From assembly GCF_901709675.1 (NCBI RefSeq), contig NC_051087.1:3838001-3902000 (forward strand): a stretch of 64,000 nt of DNA. Direction: 5' to 3'. Below are positions 24,521 through 36,541 of the stretch, one piece after another (positions within the stretch are counted from its first letter, which is position 1; the number at the start of each line of letters is the position of its first letter). The stretch comes from Syngnathus acus. Taxonomy: Eukaryota > Chordata > Actinopteri > Syngnathiformes > Syngnathidae. The position numbers and the translations under genes were made by a program. The notes beneath the pieces are model-generated. The model had not been told where the DNA came from. It saw only the letters and a program-made list of their open reading frames with translations, and made no database searches.

Positions 24521-25780
24521 CTATTTGATATAAGATAATAACATACAGTATTGTAAAAAAATATTTATACCTCACAATCTTTAGTCACAGCTGTCCGAGC
24601 TCAAAATAATTTCGATACCGTCGACCCCGCGCCGATGTATATTTTAGCGGTGACCCCCGCAGCCCTGGGCAGCGAGGGGCGAGTCGTTGCCTTTAATTAG
24701 CTTTGAGGCTTGTGGCAGATGGACGTGAAGTGAATGTGATGAAGAGACGTCGAAATACAAAGCCAGGGTGTGCAGAATTAGAACCCTCCTGATGATAATG
24801 ATCAAATAAACCCAGTGATCTATGCAAGAGCATGGCGGGAACAGGACTTTTTGTTTTCAGCAGGGAGGCCATATGCTGTAAAAATGGGTACGTGTGTTTA
24901 GACATTCATTTATTTTCATTTGTCACACGCCGCTTTAACAGAGGCAGGGAGACAATTCATTATCCCGCTTTCCATTGCGCACACCGAAGAGGTCCGAACC
25001 CCGAACAGAAGCATTTTTCTCGGTAGCTAAACTTTGAGAGCGGAATTACGGAGAGATCGGAACAAAGTATCGGCTCCGTATCGTAAATACAATCGGCCGT
25101 TCCACGTTCTCACGGCAGCCACAGTCGTTTCAAAGTGACAGCATACTTGAAAACAGGAAATGAGTGTGGACTTTAAGCTCTTCTCAATCCATTGTGTCTG
25201 GAACTTAATCTCTGGGCCCGCAGCAATTTAAATAGTGTATGTGACTCTCTTCTCAGTGATATGATTTGGTTACTTTTGAGATTAGGGAAACAGGCTGAAG
25301 ATTTGAGGGCATATGTCTGCAAAAAGTGCCAATTGTTTGCTTGCCTCTTTTTTGCTCCGGTCACGAATGGCGTTCTCAGATTTGAGTGGAGTTTCATTTG
25401 CTGAAAATATAAACGACACGACACGTACGAGGTCGAACTTACCTCGAAATGACCTCAAATCTAAAATGTTTGATTTCATTTAGATTTTTAAAGTAGTTTT
25501 AATTTGTACTTTGTTAGTTTTTCTTTTTTTTTTTAATGCTTCATTTTAGTTCAGTTTTGCTTGCCCCAACGTGCCAACTGCGATGATCAATGCGAGCACA
25601 ACTGCCAAAAGTTATTAATGATAATCACCACCATGAATTTTGGAAATAACAGTATCGCATAATAAGGAAGGCAACAAACATTCTTACCAAATATGCCATT
25701 TATAATCAAAATAAAGTGTTGCCTTGACTCCCAAAATGACTTTCCGGATTACCAAGGACTGCTGGCAACCAATTCTAGGT

Positions 25781-25819
25781 GTCCTCTACAATGAGGACAA
25801 GTGAACAGAAAATGGATGA
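25781..25819 (-). repeat. Dispersed fish repeat fragment (family A)
   Basis: Minus-strand end of the family: CAATGAGGACAAGTGAACAG followed by AAAATGGATGAAT, the complement of the ATCCATTTTC...GCTTATCCTCATT start. Confidence 0.5.
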
Positions 25820-28315
25820 ATTATTTCCAAGCAACTTATCGGTTTCAAGAAAGAATAAATGCACTTTGCCTAATTTGTCAATAAATAATGCTTGAATCGT
25901 GATGACAACATTTTGGCATGAGAGGCCAAATTCAATCTTGAAAGGCGTGTAATTTGTCACGCCTTCCAATTGGAATTGTTTGGCCTTGATGAATGTCTGC
26001 AATCCGCCAAGTGCCAATCTACTTTGCCATCTGAGTTTACGGGATATGAAACGGATTCTGTTTTTTTTTCTTTTTTGTTAATAAGTCTTGCAGCAGGTAT
26101 CGTTTGATCAGTTTGGAGTAGTTTGCAAAGCCGTCTGCTTGAATCCATCTGTCACGTACCCGCTGGATTTATCTGGCTGTCTCAAGCTTTAGCGGCAGAA
26201 ATTATTGTGGAGGTATATTCTGCATTATCATTGTCAGACTTTCATATTAGCATTCTCATCCAGCTCCATTATGTACCATCCTTCTTTTTTTATTGTTAAC
26301 AGACTCATGCGTCATGCATATTTAATAAATGGAGTCCAAAACCAAATCAGAGCCTCTCTAAACATTTCGAGCACATTTAAAAAGCTAATTTTACATTAAT
26401 CACAAACTACCGGCGTGCCGGGTTTTATGCCAGCTGTGTTTCAATTATCTTAATGTCTCTTACATTAGTTCTTCCTCAGAACAGCCTCTTTCCTGCAAGG
26501 CTCAAATGGCTTGTCTGACTTGTTTGGCGAAAATGCCAATGTAGTACATCTTCATTTGCAAGGTACTTTCCACTCGTGTGTTAATGTGAGCTTTTAGTCA
26601 GGCAACGTTAAGAGAATTAAAGATAAATCGAGAGAGCCGGCGCACCGGTCTGACTTTGCTTTCGCTCGACATTCTACTGTCTGTTGAAAATTGATGGCCC
26701 TCATAAGACCTGTCAAAAATGTCAGTGTTGCATGGTAAACAAAAAAAAAAATACAAGGACAGTTTTTAGTTATGATTGCTCCGACCCATTATAGTGTTAG
26801 CTGGTTAGCTTGCTAGGTGTCATATTTTAAATTTGTTAGCAGGGAGGTGACAACCGAGAGAGGCACCGGAAGCCCGTTAGCCTGTAAGCTAGCTAATGAT
26901 CAGCGCCACAACAGTGTGAAAGGATTGCGACAACTCTTTGATGTACACTGTATTTTGAATTGAATGAATTTAAGCCTTAGATTCTCATAAGGGAGTTGTA
27001 AGATTGAATTATTTAGCGGACTTTCCCACAGCATTTGAGAGCAGAGACCGCGGCTTGATTTTTAAGACCCATATTGTATACTTGAAGTCAAAGGCATTGT
27101 CAGTACAATCAGAATAAATATGACGCACGGAATACAATCAATTGGGCACAGTTGTCGAATAATCGGTTAAAAGGTCCATCCCTCAGAGAAGCCAAATGTC
27201 TTTTGGATGTCTGCCTCATCTTGATGATTTTATAGTATCCCCTCACTCTTCACTCGACTTTGCTCCCTCTTCTTTCTCCATCTTTTTCCTCTATAATTGA
27301 ATGACTCCCTTTGCTCCCTTAATGTGGTGCCAAAGACCCGAATAAACGCTCTCTATTGTAAACTTGTCCATTTCCGCTTTTATTATCCCTCTCATCTGTT
27401 TAAATAGATGTTTATTTTTCCACCCTTGCTCCGTTATTCCCCGTTCAATCTCGCGTCTAAAAAAGCTGTCGATAAAAATTCTTCCACTCCGCCATAACTC
27501 TCTTGCTTTTGCAATATGACCGAAATATAATCACCTTAATTACGCCTATTATACGGCGTCCCGCCGACATGCCTGAGGAGAAAACGATGTGACACTTCAG
27601 AAGGGGGCGTGAGAGTCAGGCAGCTGAAACAATAGTCGAGGGCCTTATGAGAAGGATATAGTTCTCTCTTCTGAACAAACACACAACTCATTTTTATATT
27701 TATTATTTTCACCTGCTTGGTGAGTTGTCAATGCCATACTTTGCAAATAGAGCCAGCGACAAAAGGACGTATTTATAGTAATAATAATAAACATAGTAAT
27801 AATAATTAGGTTAGAGAGGTGTTTATTTTTTTTATAGGATTATTGCATCTTTTTTCTTGCATGCTACAGGCCGCTTCGTCCCCTGGCCCACACGTTTTCA
27901 AAATATCGGGTCTGAATGGTAATCCACTTTGAAAATACGATTTGTTCCCCTTGTACCTTACATTTCATGAATTTTGCAGTCCAAGAAAATCGGAAGACTT
28001 GTTAAATGTTTAATATTACCGCTGTTGCCGCCTGTTGGATGGTAGTGCAGGAGCGACGTGTGGCAAAGTCAGGAAGGGAACAAGGGCTTGCTTTAATTGC
28101 ATTTTCAAGTAATATTATTCATTGTCTGCGTGGAGTGCGGAGGAATTACACGATGGAGAGAGCACTTTAGGGCCTGCTGTCACGCCATGAATATTCATCG
28201 GTTGCAACGCCAAAAGCAATTTGTTGTTGCTCAGTGTTGACGCTCCTTGCTGGGCCAGCCTTGGGCCATACGAGAACGTGGAGGTGAGCAACCACGTGGA
28301 AAAAGATCCATCCGG

Positions 28316-28401
28316 TTATTTTGATTGGGGTCATGGGCGAGCTGGAGCGTTGCTGTCAAGAGGCGGGGTTACACTCTGGATTGCTTGTCAGGCGATTAGA
28401 C
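28316..28401 (+). repeat. Dispersed fish repeat fragment (family A)
   Basis: Plus-strand fragment with GGGGTCATGGGCGAGCTGGA, then AAGAGGCGGGGTTACACTCT, GGATTGCTTGTCAGGCGATT, the second half of the family. Confidence 0.5.
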
Positions 28402-30092
28402 AAGGGCTGATCAAAAGACAAAGGCAAATCAATTCCTGGGGTATCAAGGTTGGTCATTGATCAACTCGGTGAATTTCAAATGCATTGATATTTTGTTATC
28501 GGTTTGGTATCGTTTCGAAACGTTGATCGATATTTTTGCCGATTTCCTGAATCGTACTCGATTTATGTTTGTGCTTTTTCTGCACTGTTAATATCAAGTA
28601 CTGTCTGTCCTCTTCAAAAATGAAATGACTCCGATTCATATCTTTCAAATCAAATATCTGATGGGTACATCTGAGATGTTTGTTCCAAATTTGCTGATAT
28701 TGAATGTTACACAGCAGAGGGAAAACAAAACTTTTCTTAAAAGCAGGAATTGGTGAGCCAATCGACTCAGCGGCTGTACGTAATGACGCTCCCCGATGAC
28801 TGGAGCTTACTCAGACTCGTGCACTCGAGGGACCCTCAGCTGGGAGGAGAGCGGAAGAGCGAGAACAAAGAATCCCTTAAATGCCCTGAGACACCGATGT
28901 GACTACCATCTCTAAATTCAGTAAAAGTTTGAACGTTCTCTGTTCTGGGACACTTGGCCAATTGGATTTCCCGAGTCTTTAAACTTTGTAGGTAAAATAA
29001 CATCAGACAGACCAGAGCCCAGGTATGAGCTGATTACTAATGGGTTGATTCGAACCAAATGGATCCAAAGTGCACAAATGCAATTTTTGCAAGGCCAAAA
29101 TGCCTTCTTCTGATTGGCCCAAACCATCGATAACCATATTGTGTCTCAATGAAACGAGTTCTAAAGGGTTATAAAGGAACACATTTCCTTCTGTATTCCA
29201 TCAGTTTGTTTGGTTCGCAAAGATTCAGCAAGTGTCTTCCCATATTGATTTTTTTCTATTCTCAGATGTAGGCAGCATGACTACTATGCACTCCTAATGT
29301 CATTAAAATCCAAAGAAGCAAAAAACAGATACCACGGTACACAGACGTGTTCCTCATAACAAGCCCGATTAGATCAGCCTTTGCTCTTAATTGGCCCCCT
29401 TGGCCCCGGTATTAAACATGCAGATGTCGAAAAACAGATGCAAGGTGTAAACACGCCGCTTCGACAACAGCATCACACAAAACACAATCGCGAGCCGCTT
29501 TATGAATAATGCTAATGCTTTTAGCCTCCCTTTCGAAACGCCGTTCGTTTTGCTGCAATAGCCAAACGTTGTCAAAACTTTGAAAGGTTTATAAACACAG
29601 ACACAGCATGTTAAGGTAACAGCAAGTCACTCGTAAAAAAAAAAAAAAAAAAACCTTTTGGGATTTTAAGTGGAATCCTGCTTTGCTAATTTGGTGGCTG
29701 AGCTACTTCTACCTGCCAGGGAGCAGCTGCTCCTGTCTGACGCCATCACTCAAAGTCAGCGAGAGAAAAGCGCACGCGTGTCCATCTTAGCGGCGTCCGA
29801 CGGTGATTCATTCCTACCATGTTTCCCTTTTCTCCCGCTTTCTCAAGCGCTCTCCATCTTCTTTCATTTAACGCTGCCCGCATCCCACACCGTCTCCAAA
29901 ATCATCACGACCCCATTAAGGCCCGAAACAACACCTGCAAACGTGCACGCATGTGACCGCGTGTGCACGTGTCACCTGTCTAAAGTCATTAAATATTCGA
30001 AAGACAGAACCCTCTTTTAATTATCCACTAATCACACTTTTAATTACCTGCCACGCTCACATCTATCACACACTCCCTTGACTCTTCACGTG

Positions 30093-30113
30093 CACACACA
30101 CACACACACACAC
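30093..30113. repeat. (CA)n microsatellite
   Basis: About ten CA units in the 18 kb intron. Confidence 0.9.
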
Positions 30114-33100
30114 GTATCATCGGAGAGAGTTCTTAACCTATCGATGCAAACGAGAACGGGAGCAATCGACTCGGTGTGAGCGAGGCAGGCGGGGAGGGCG
30201 GCGCAGCGGTGAGTGACTGATGAAAATGTGCTTTTAGTACGACGGCTGGTTAGCACAGGAAGGGCGACGCTAACAAAGCAATAAACAAAACGTTGGCGAG
30301 ACAAACGCATCTGTTCGGTAAAGCTCGCTCCTCTGTCCATGGCTCTTTGTCAACAGCCCATCTTTGTTGAAATGTTCTTTCTACGTATGGATGCGACTCG
30401 AGGTGGAGTTAAATCATAATTCTGAGATAGTTGCCTTGTTTTTGTTTCAGCCAACTGGGTTTTAGGATAGATGGTCACCTTGTTGGATTGTAGACACTGC
30501 ACAGTGTACGGTTCAAACTCTCATGAGTGCAGACCTGGATCGATGAGTAAAGGTCATACATTTATTCTGTTGACTTTAAACTCGGATCTTTTCTCCACGC
30601 GTACCGCGTCGTGTTCCTCTTCTGTGTCGGATGCACTGTTCTTTTATGTCACGTTATTTAATTAACTTCTTTAGTCAAAGCAAAACTTCCCAAAAGTTAC
30701 CTGACAAAAGATGAGGTCAGGTGAGCAATGTATTGACTTGAAAATATAGCTTCAGGCTTTTTTCTTTTTAAATAAAAAAAAAAAGCATCTAAAAGAGCGA
30801 GCGTACGCTCAAGTGTGCACTCGTGTGGGCGTGAGGTTACGTAGTAATGTAGATGAAAATGTTTTCGCCTCTGGGTAGAATGCTTATTTCCGTTGCATTG
30901 ATTTGCGATTAGCGCGGTGGCGAGTGTATCACTTAAAAACTCTTGTTGTGAGAGAAGACACCGGGACTAACAACACTGCCAGGTTTGCAGTTTGTAATAA
31001 AGCTGAGGCATTGTTCTGGCTCTATGCTTTTATTGCTGACTCATTAAATTGTGTCTTTGTCATGACTTGATTGTATTTATGTTGTGCGCTGTTAGGAATT
31101 ATGACCCTCAGGTACTTTATGGAGGCATTGTGACACATGACCATTACCTAAACAAGGACAGACAATCCCGTTTAGCCATCTATTCGTTTTGAATAGCATT
31201 TGTTCTTATATGTGAGCTAGCAGAAACTGGATTGGACTTGCGTAGAAGTCATATTTAAATATTTAAGAAAAAAAAGACAAAAAAAAATTCTAGCTAGGAC
31301 ATTGACATTTTTTTTATTGACAAGTCATCAAACAAATGGATTTTGCAATAATGATACATTGATACAAAACAACGAGGACATTAGTCTTCAAGTTCATCCC
31401 AAAAATAATGTTAATAAAAATGTCAGCAGTTAGGTGTAAAGACAGAATCATGTTGCTAATTCAAGCTCCTCAATGTGCTCATTAAATGCGAACATTAGCA
31501 AAAACCTAGCAGTTAGTTAGCTCACAACAACATAACATTTCCCAAGTACAACTAATTGGAAGTTCCGCGGAAAAATCGAAACCAGCAGACCTTGCTTGTT
31601 GTTCTCTCGGCAGTTGACTAAACCGATTCCCCTGCCCACGATATGAGCCGATTCTTAAACCCGTTGAAAGAAATGCACCTCAGTGAGTGACGTGTTAATG
31701 GGCCTTTGCTTTCCTTCCAAACAAGCTGCTGTATGGATCTGCATGTACAGTTTGTGCTTAATGCAAGGCCACCCGTGCTTTGAAAGAGGCCGTTAAAGTG
31801 CCCCTCAGGTGAAACAGATGCTGTCAAAATGTCACTGTGTGAATTCTACCCGACTCCCCATTGATTTACTGTCCTCCTCCCCTCCCCGAGTGCACCGTCA
31901 GCATCTTTGCTCTGATTCGGACTCTCCGACAGGCTGACATGTTTGCTTCATTTCATCCACATGCTTCGGCTCATCTTTGTCCAGATCTGGCGGACAGGCA
32001 GTCTGATGAGTTTTTCTAGAGGAAGACATTTAATAGTACCGACGCGCAAGCCAAAGACTCTCGGGCAGGTGAGGGAATAACGATTAGGCCTCGGAGATGA
32101 ATGTCTGACTCTTAATGAAAATTAGAAAAAGGACTTGGTAGGATTAAAAGACCTATTTTCTTCATTTTCTTAATCTAACTTGGTAATTTCGCCCCAAGGG
32201 CTCATTTGTTACACAGCTTCAATGGCCATCCCTACACAGGCGCAGCTATTTTCTTCGCTGGTGTGCACTCACTTAGTAAAGTTGTAAAAGCTGGAAACAC
32301 CTTAATGACTTCTACGTTTGCTCTTACAGTCGCATATAAGTCCGAGCTTGATAACAACAGTCGATTTGAGTTGTGAATACGCCGTCGGTCCGTAACTGCA
32401 CCGCGCAGCCTCGGACTAGTAAGTGTGATTTCGATTGCAAGATTTGCAGTTAATCAGCAATGCGGGTAATTAGTGCTAATTAGGATAAAAGCCATTTGTC
32501 TAGATAGCCATCCGCCTACAACAGCGATGCGGCTAAATGCGTATAAACACAAACACAAACAATCAAGCCGACTTGTTCGAAGAGGGCGTTCTTAGCTTAA
32601 TGTACCAAATCATTTTTTTTCTCGGCGCCTTTATGCGGAGAAAGAAAGGAGGCCGCTCGTGGATTTTCTTTTGCTGAATAAGCAACCGGTGTGGAGTGTT
32701 TACCGGTCTCATCCTTCGGAGCCGTCCTGGGCCCACGACTGCGCAAGCAAAGTCACGAACGATTCGAGACATTTACGTAACGTGTTTTATTATTCTTGTT
32801 CGCAGTGCTGTGAAACCATTTCTTAATCCATTTGCTTTGGTCAACATGCTTTTCTTTCCATAGGAATTAAAATTCCTGCTGTCGAGTGGTTAAGAATGAG
32901 GTCCGTCAATGATGGTCAGATTCCTGAAATGAATGAGCGTGTCTTTTGTGGGTGGAAAGTGCTAATGGTCGATAATGGTGCGGTCACTCTCGGAATGATT
33001 TTAAAAGCAAAGCTGGAGGAGGAGGGAGGTATTTTGATTTGTGTGAAAACAGGCATGGAAACTTAATTACTTCTATGAAAGCTTAGTCATGGCCTCTTCT

Positions 33101-33402
33101 TCACAAAGTGCCACTGTGAATATAAAAGAAAAACATTCCCCGATATTAAATCTATCCTGTAACATGTTTGTGGTGTTTTATAGATAACTAAGAAGAAAAA
33201 AAAAAGACGTAGCGCTTGCCATTGAACGACACAAAGTTGCACCTGCTTTTTATTGTTAACGTTATCTCGCTGAGCCACGGTGGCGAGGTCACCCTCTCTG
33301 AGGCCGCTTGGCGGTTTGAAGGAGCTCTAAAGGTGATTGAGGAAGAGAGGCGGTGATTTAGGTAGTGCATTAATTACAAGTCACAAAGCTGCAGAGTGTG
33401 TA

Positions 33403-33425
33403 GGGGGGGGGGGGGGGGGGGGGGG
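33403..33425. repeat. 23-G homopolymer
   Basis: Pure G run in the 18 kb intron, on the sense strand of the gene. Confidence 0.95.
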
Positions 33426-34029
33426 AAGGCAGTAAAATGTTTTCTGACTCACTGAAGGGGGCTGTTAAAATATCCCACAAACACATCAGGGTTCATTACT
33501 GCTGTAACCTTTACCATATTTCTTTTTTCACCCTTTCTCCCTCCCATTTATTGCTCTCATTTGCAGTCACATATATTGCGTGTATATATCTAAGGCTGAG
33601 GGGAAAAAAAAAAAAATCAAAGATTTATCAAGCAGAACTAAGACGTAAAAGCAGGACTTGGGTATATTAACATGGTGTGCAACCCAAATTGATTGAAATG
33701 CCAGATTTTCTTTTTTGTAGGTTGTGTGTGCTTCAAATAGAAAATTGTATGATGGCCACACTGAAAAGAAAATGAATATCAAATAAATGATTTCCTAATA
33801 TCGTGAAAAAAAGTACATTGTAAGCACATACAATTTTGGTCATTTGTAATATTTGAAAAAAAAATATTAGGGGCATCAAGTTGTGATGTTGGGCATTTCT
33901 TTCGAAAACTGATTTAGTTTTAATTTGAAAGTAAGCTTGTCAAATCAAATCGATCCACTTTAAGAAATGCCGTTTTTCAATCGTTTGAATCGCTGTTTTA
34001 TTCGAGAAATGCGCACCTTCAAAAAATAA

Positions 34030-34175
34030 CAACTACGCTAAATACAACTTTATTCTTGGAACAGTACAACTTTTTCATATAATATGACAATATTTTTTTT
34101 TTCCTCAAGAAATGTCTACTGTTGCAACAATTATTATCTTTCAACTTTTTTATACAATCATAATATCAAGTCTTT
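34030..34175 (+). repeat. Degenerate AT-rich satellite-like stretch
   Basis: Repeated words ACAACTTTATTCTTG, GTACAACTTTTTCATATAAT, ATGACAATATTTTTTTT and TCAACTTTTTTATACAATC suggest an eroded tandem array of an 'ATTACAACTTTATTCTC'-like unit. Confidence 0.4.
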
Positions 34176-36510
34176 TTTTTTTTTCTTTTCCCTGGCTATG
34201 TATTTGACAAGCGGGCGTGTCCAAAAGTTGGCAAGTGTCTCCTTCTGCGGCACAATGACTGTGCACAAAGTCGTGATTCAGCTTCTGGAGTATGGGATTG
34301 GCCTTGGCCACAACCTTGGGGCTATTTATTGGCGAACATCAGCCCATCAATGCTTTCAGGTTTTGCCTGGTCGCAGGTCTGTGGTGTCCTCTTCTATCAA
34401 TTCATGAACAGCAAGTGAAAATGGGAAGACACTGAATAACAATAAGTCTCGCGCTTCCTAACCTGATTGTCGAGCGCCGCATTCCCAATTAGCCAGTTCA
34501 ACGAGCATGCACGCATGCTTCCCTGTTATCGTTGTAAAAAGGCCCGCATCCAAACAGACAGCCTCCGCACCTTCTAAATAGTTGATGCACAATTTTAATG
34601 TGTTGGCAGCTTGCTTCTTTATTATTTCGTGTCATTTGGTTGAGCTCCAGCAAGCTCATTATTGAAATGTGCAATTGTTGGTTTTTGCCCTTTGGTTCAG
34701 TACGATATAGAAGACTGGCGAGAATATTGTTTTCCTTAAGTGCTTGAGAGATTAGTTTTGAACAAGCCACAGTGGGCGTGCAGGTGACTGACAGTCATTT
34801 AATTCTGGTTTTATAGAAGATAGATGTACTGGATTGTTTTCCCCCCATATATGGTAATTCAACATAAATATTAATCTACATCATGTCAGAAAAAAATTGA
34901 CATCATTTCAAGGATGAATATTTGAGTAGCCTTGGTGACTTATGCAAACAACCTGGAAACCTTTCCGACACCTCATACAGATTATCAGCATAATTTCTAC
35001 CCTAGCAATATACAAATACGACATGTAAACATTTCTACATTACATTTAATATTGAAAAATAAATTCATTGATTTATATATTGATACTGCAACAGCATGTT
35101 CAAATAATTTTTACACACATCATTTTGTTTTAATTTATAATAAAAAGATTTGGGGCGGCATTGGGTTTATTCTCATTTTTATTTGAAGTAATTCTGGTGC
35201 AATAATTTGACAGGTCCTCGCTGACATTTTGCAGTAATTTATAACAAATGTTCTTCAGTGATAATTGTTTTTGGTACAGCAAAAGGATTAAAGAGGGCTC
35301 TGCAAATATGCTCTTAAAAAAAAAGAAAAAAAAATCCAACCTCAGGCTGTTAACAATGGCACCATTAAAGCTATGTGTGGAAAATCACTCAAGCAGTCAT
35401 TGCAGAGCGACTGGCAGCAGAATGTCAAAGCCGACTGGATATGTTCCACTTGTTACTCTTGTCTTAGCTTGTTTTTTTAATCCAGTTGTAGAACAAAAAC
35501 ACGATATGTTCATGAACAACTGTAATGTTATTCTCTTTGTAATATGGGATTTATTTATTTACTATTGTTATCTTTCCACAAAACATTCAAGCAAAAATGT
35601 TGTCTTTAACCATTTTGGATTCAAATAAAACACATTATCGAGCATGGGTGCGCAGTATCAGCTTGTGTAAGTAATCACATTCATACTCTGCCAAAAATAA
35701 AGTTGTACAGGTCCTAAATGAAATCGAACAAAACTCGTGTTCATCATAAAGAAACGAGCTCACTTGTTGAATACGACTGTGTGTTTGTGTGTGTGTGTTA
35801 GGCGGTAAAAGGAAATTGATTTATTGCAATCCAAAACCAAACAGCCTCTCGTGCGTTGTTCCTGCCCGTGTCCCTCCCAGTCATCCTTTCCAATTTCATT
35901 ATTAATTATCTATAATGTCTTCAAGCCAAAGCCACATTTGTCTTTCACAAGAAACTCATTTCCTTCACCCCTTTGGAGCTTTGTCTTTTATTTTTTTAGA
36001 AGTGCAAATGTTCAAGGTGTGACGTTGATGTAGACCGCAAGTTCAGGGCTGAAAGGGAGCTTTTCTTTTTTCCTCGCTAGCTTCTCCTCCACTTAGTGAG
36101 CGGTAGACAAGCACCCACACATCGGTCGGACGTAAACATCCAACTTTCCGTTCGACACCGACACAGCCGTCAGTATTAAGCTCCGTTGCCGTTAGGGGCG
36201 AGAATTTGCTTGGGCAGTGGCTTCGATTGCTTGTTAACGGTTCATATTGAATGAATGATTCACTGGAGGTAAATAGACGTCGGTGTGTGTCACCAACGGC
36301 TCTGTTGCTCAATACTACCATTGTAGCTAATATGTTGAATTTGTTGTTCAGTTAATCCCTTAACTGCCAGCCCCAAAACCTCACATATTGGAACCTCAAT
36401 TTCCTCGATGAATCTGTTCCAGAAAGTCAAATGCAAATGAAATTGTATGAAAACCAAGGCAATATTTCCGACATAAAATATCGTGAAGTATCTGGACTGT
36501 AGACCGCGAA

Positions 36511-36541
36511 CTATTATTATTATGATTATTATTATTATTTC
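36511..36541. repeat. (TTA)n microsatellite, imperfect
   Basis: ATTATTATTATGATTATTAT-type trinucleotide run with one interruption. Confidence 0.85.

Noticed and set aside
35248-35628. 126-residue frame on the plus strand
   Set aside because: Low-complexity Lys run, no domain, no splice or promoter context; chance frame in AT-rich intron.
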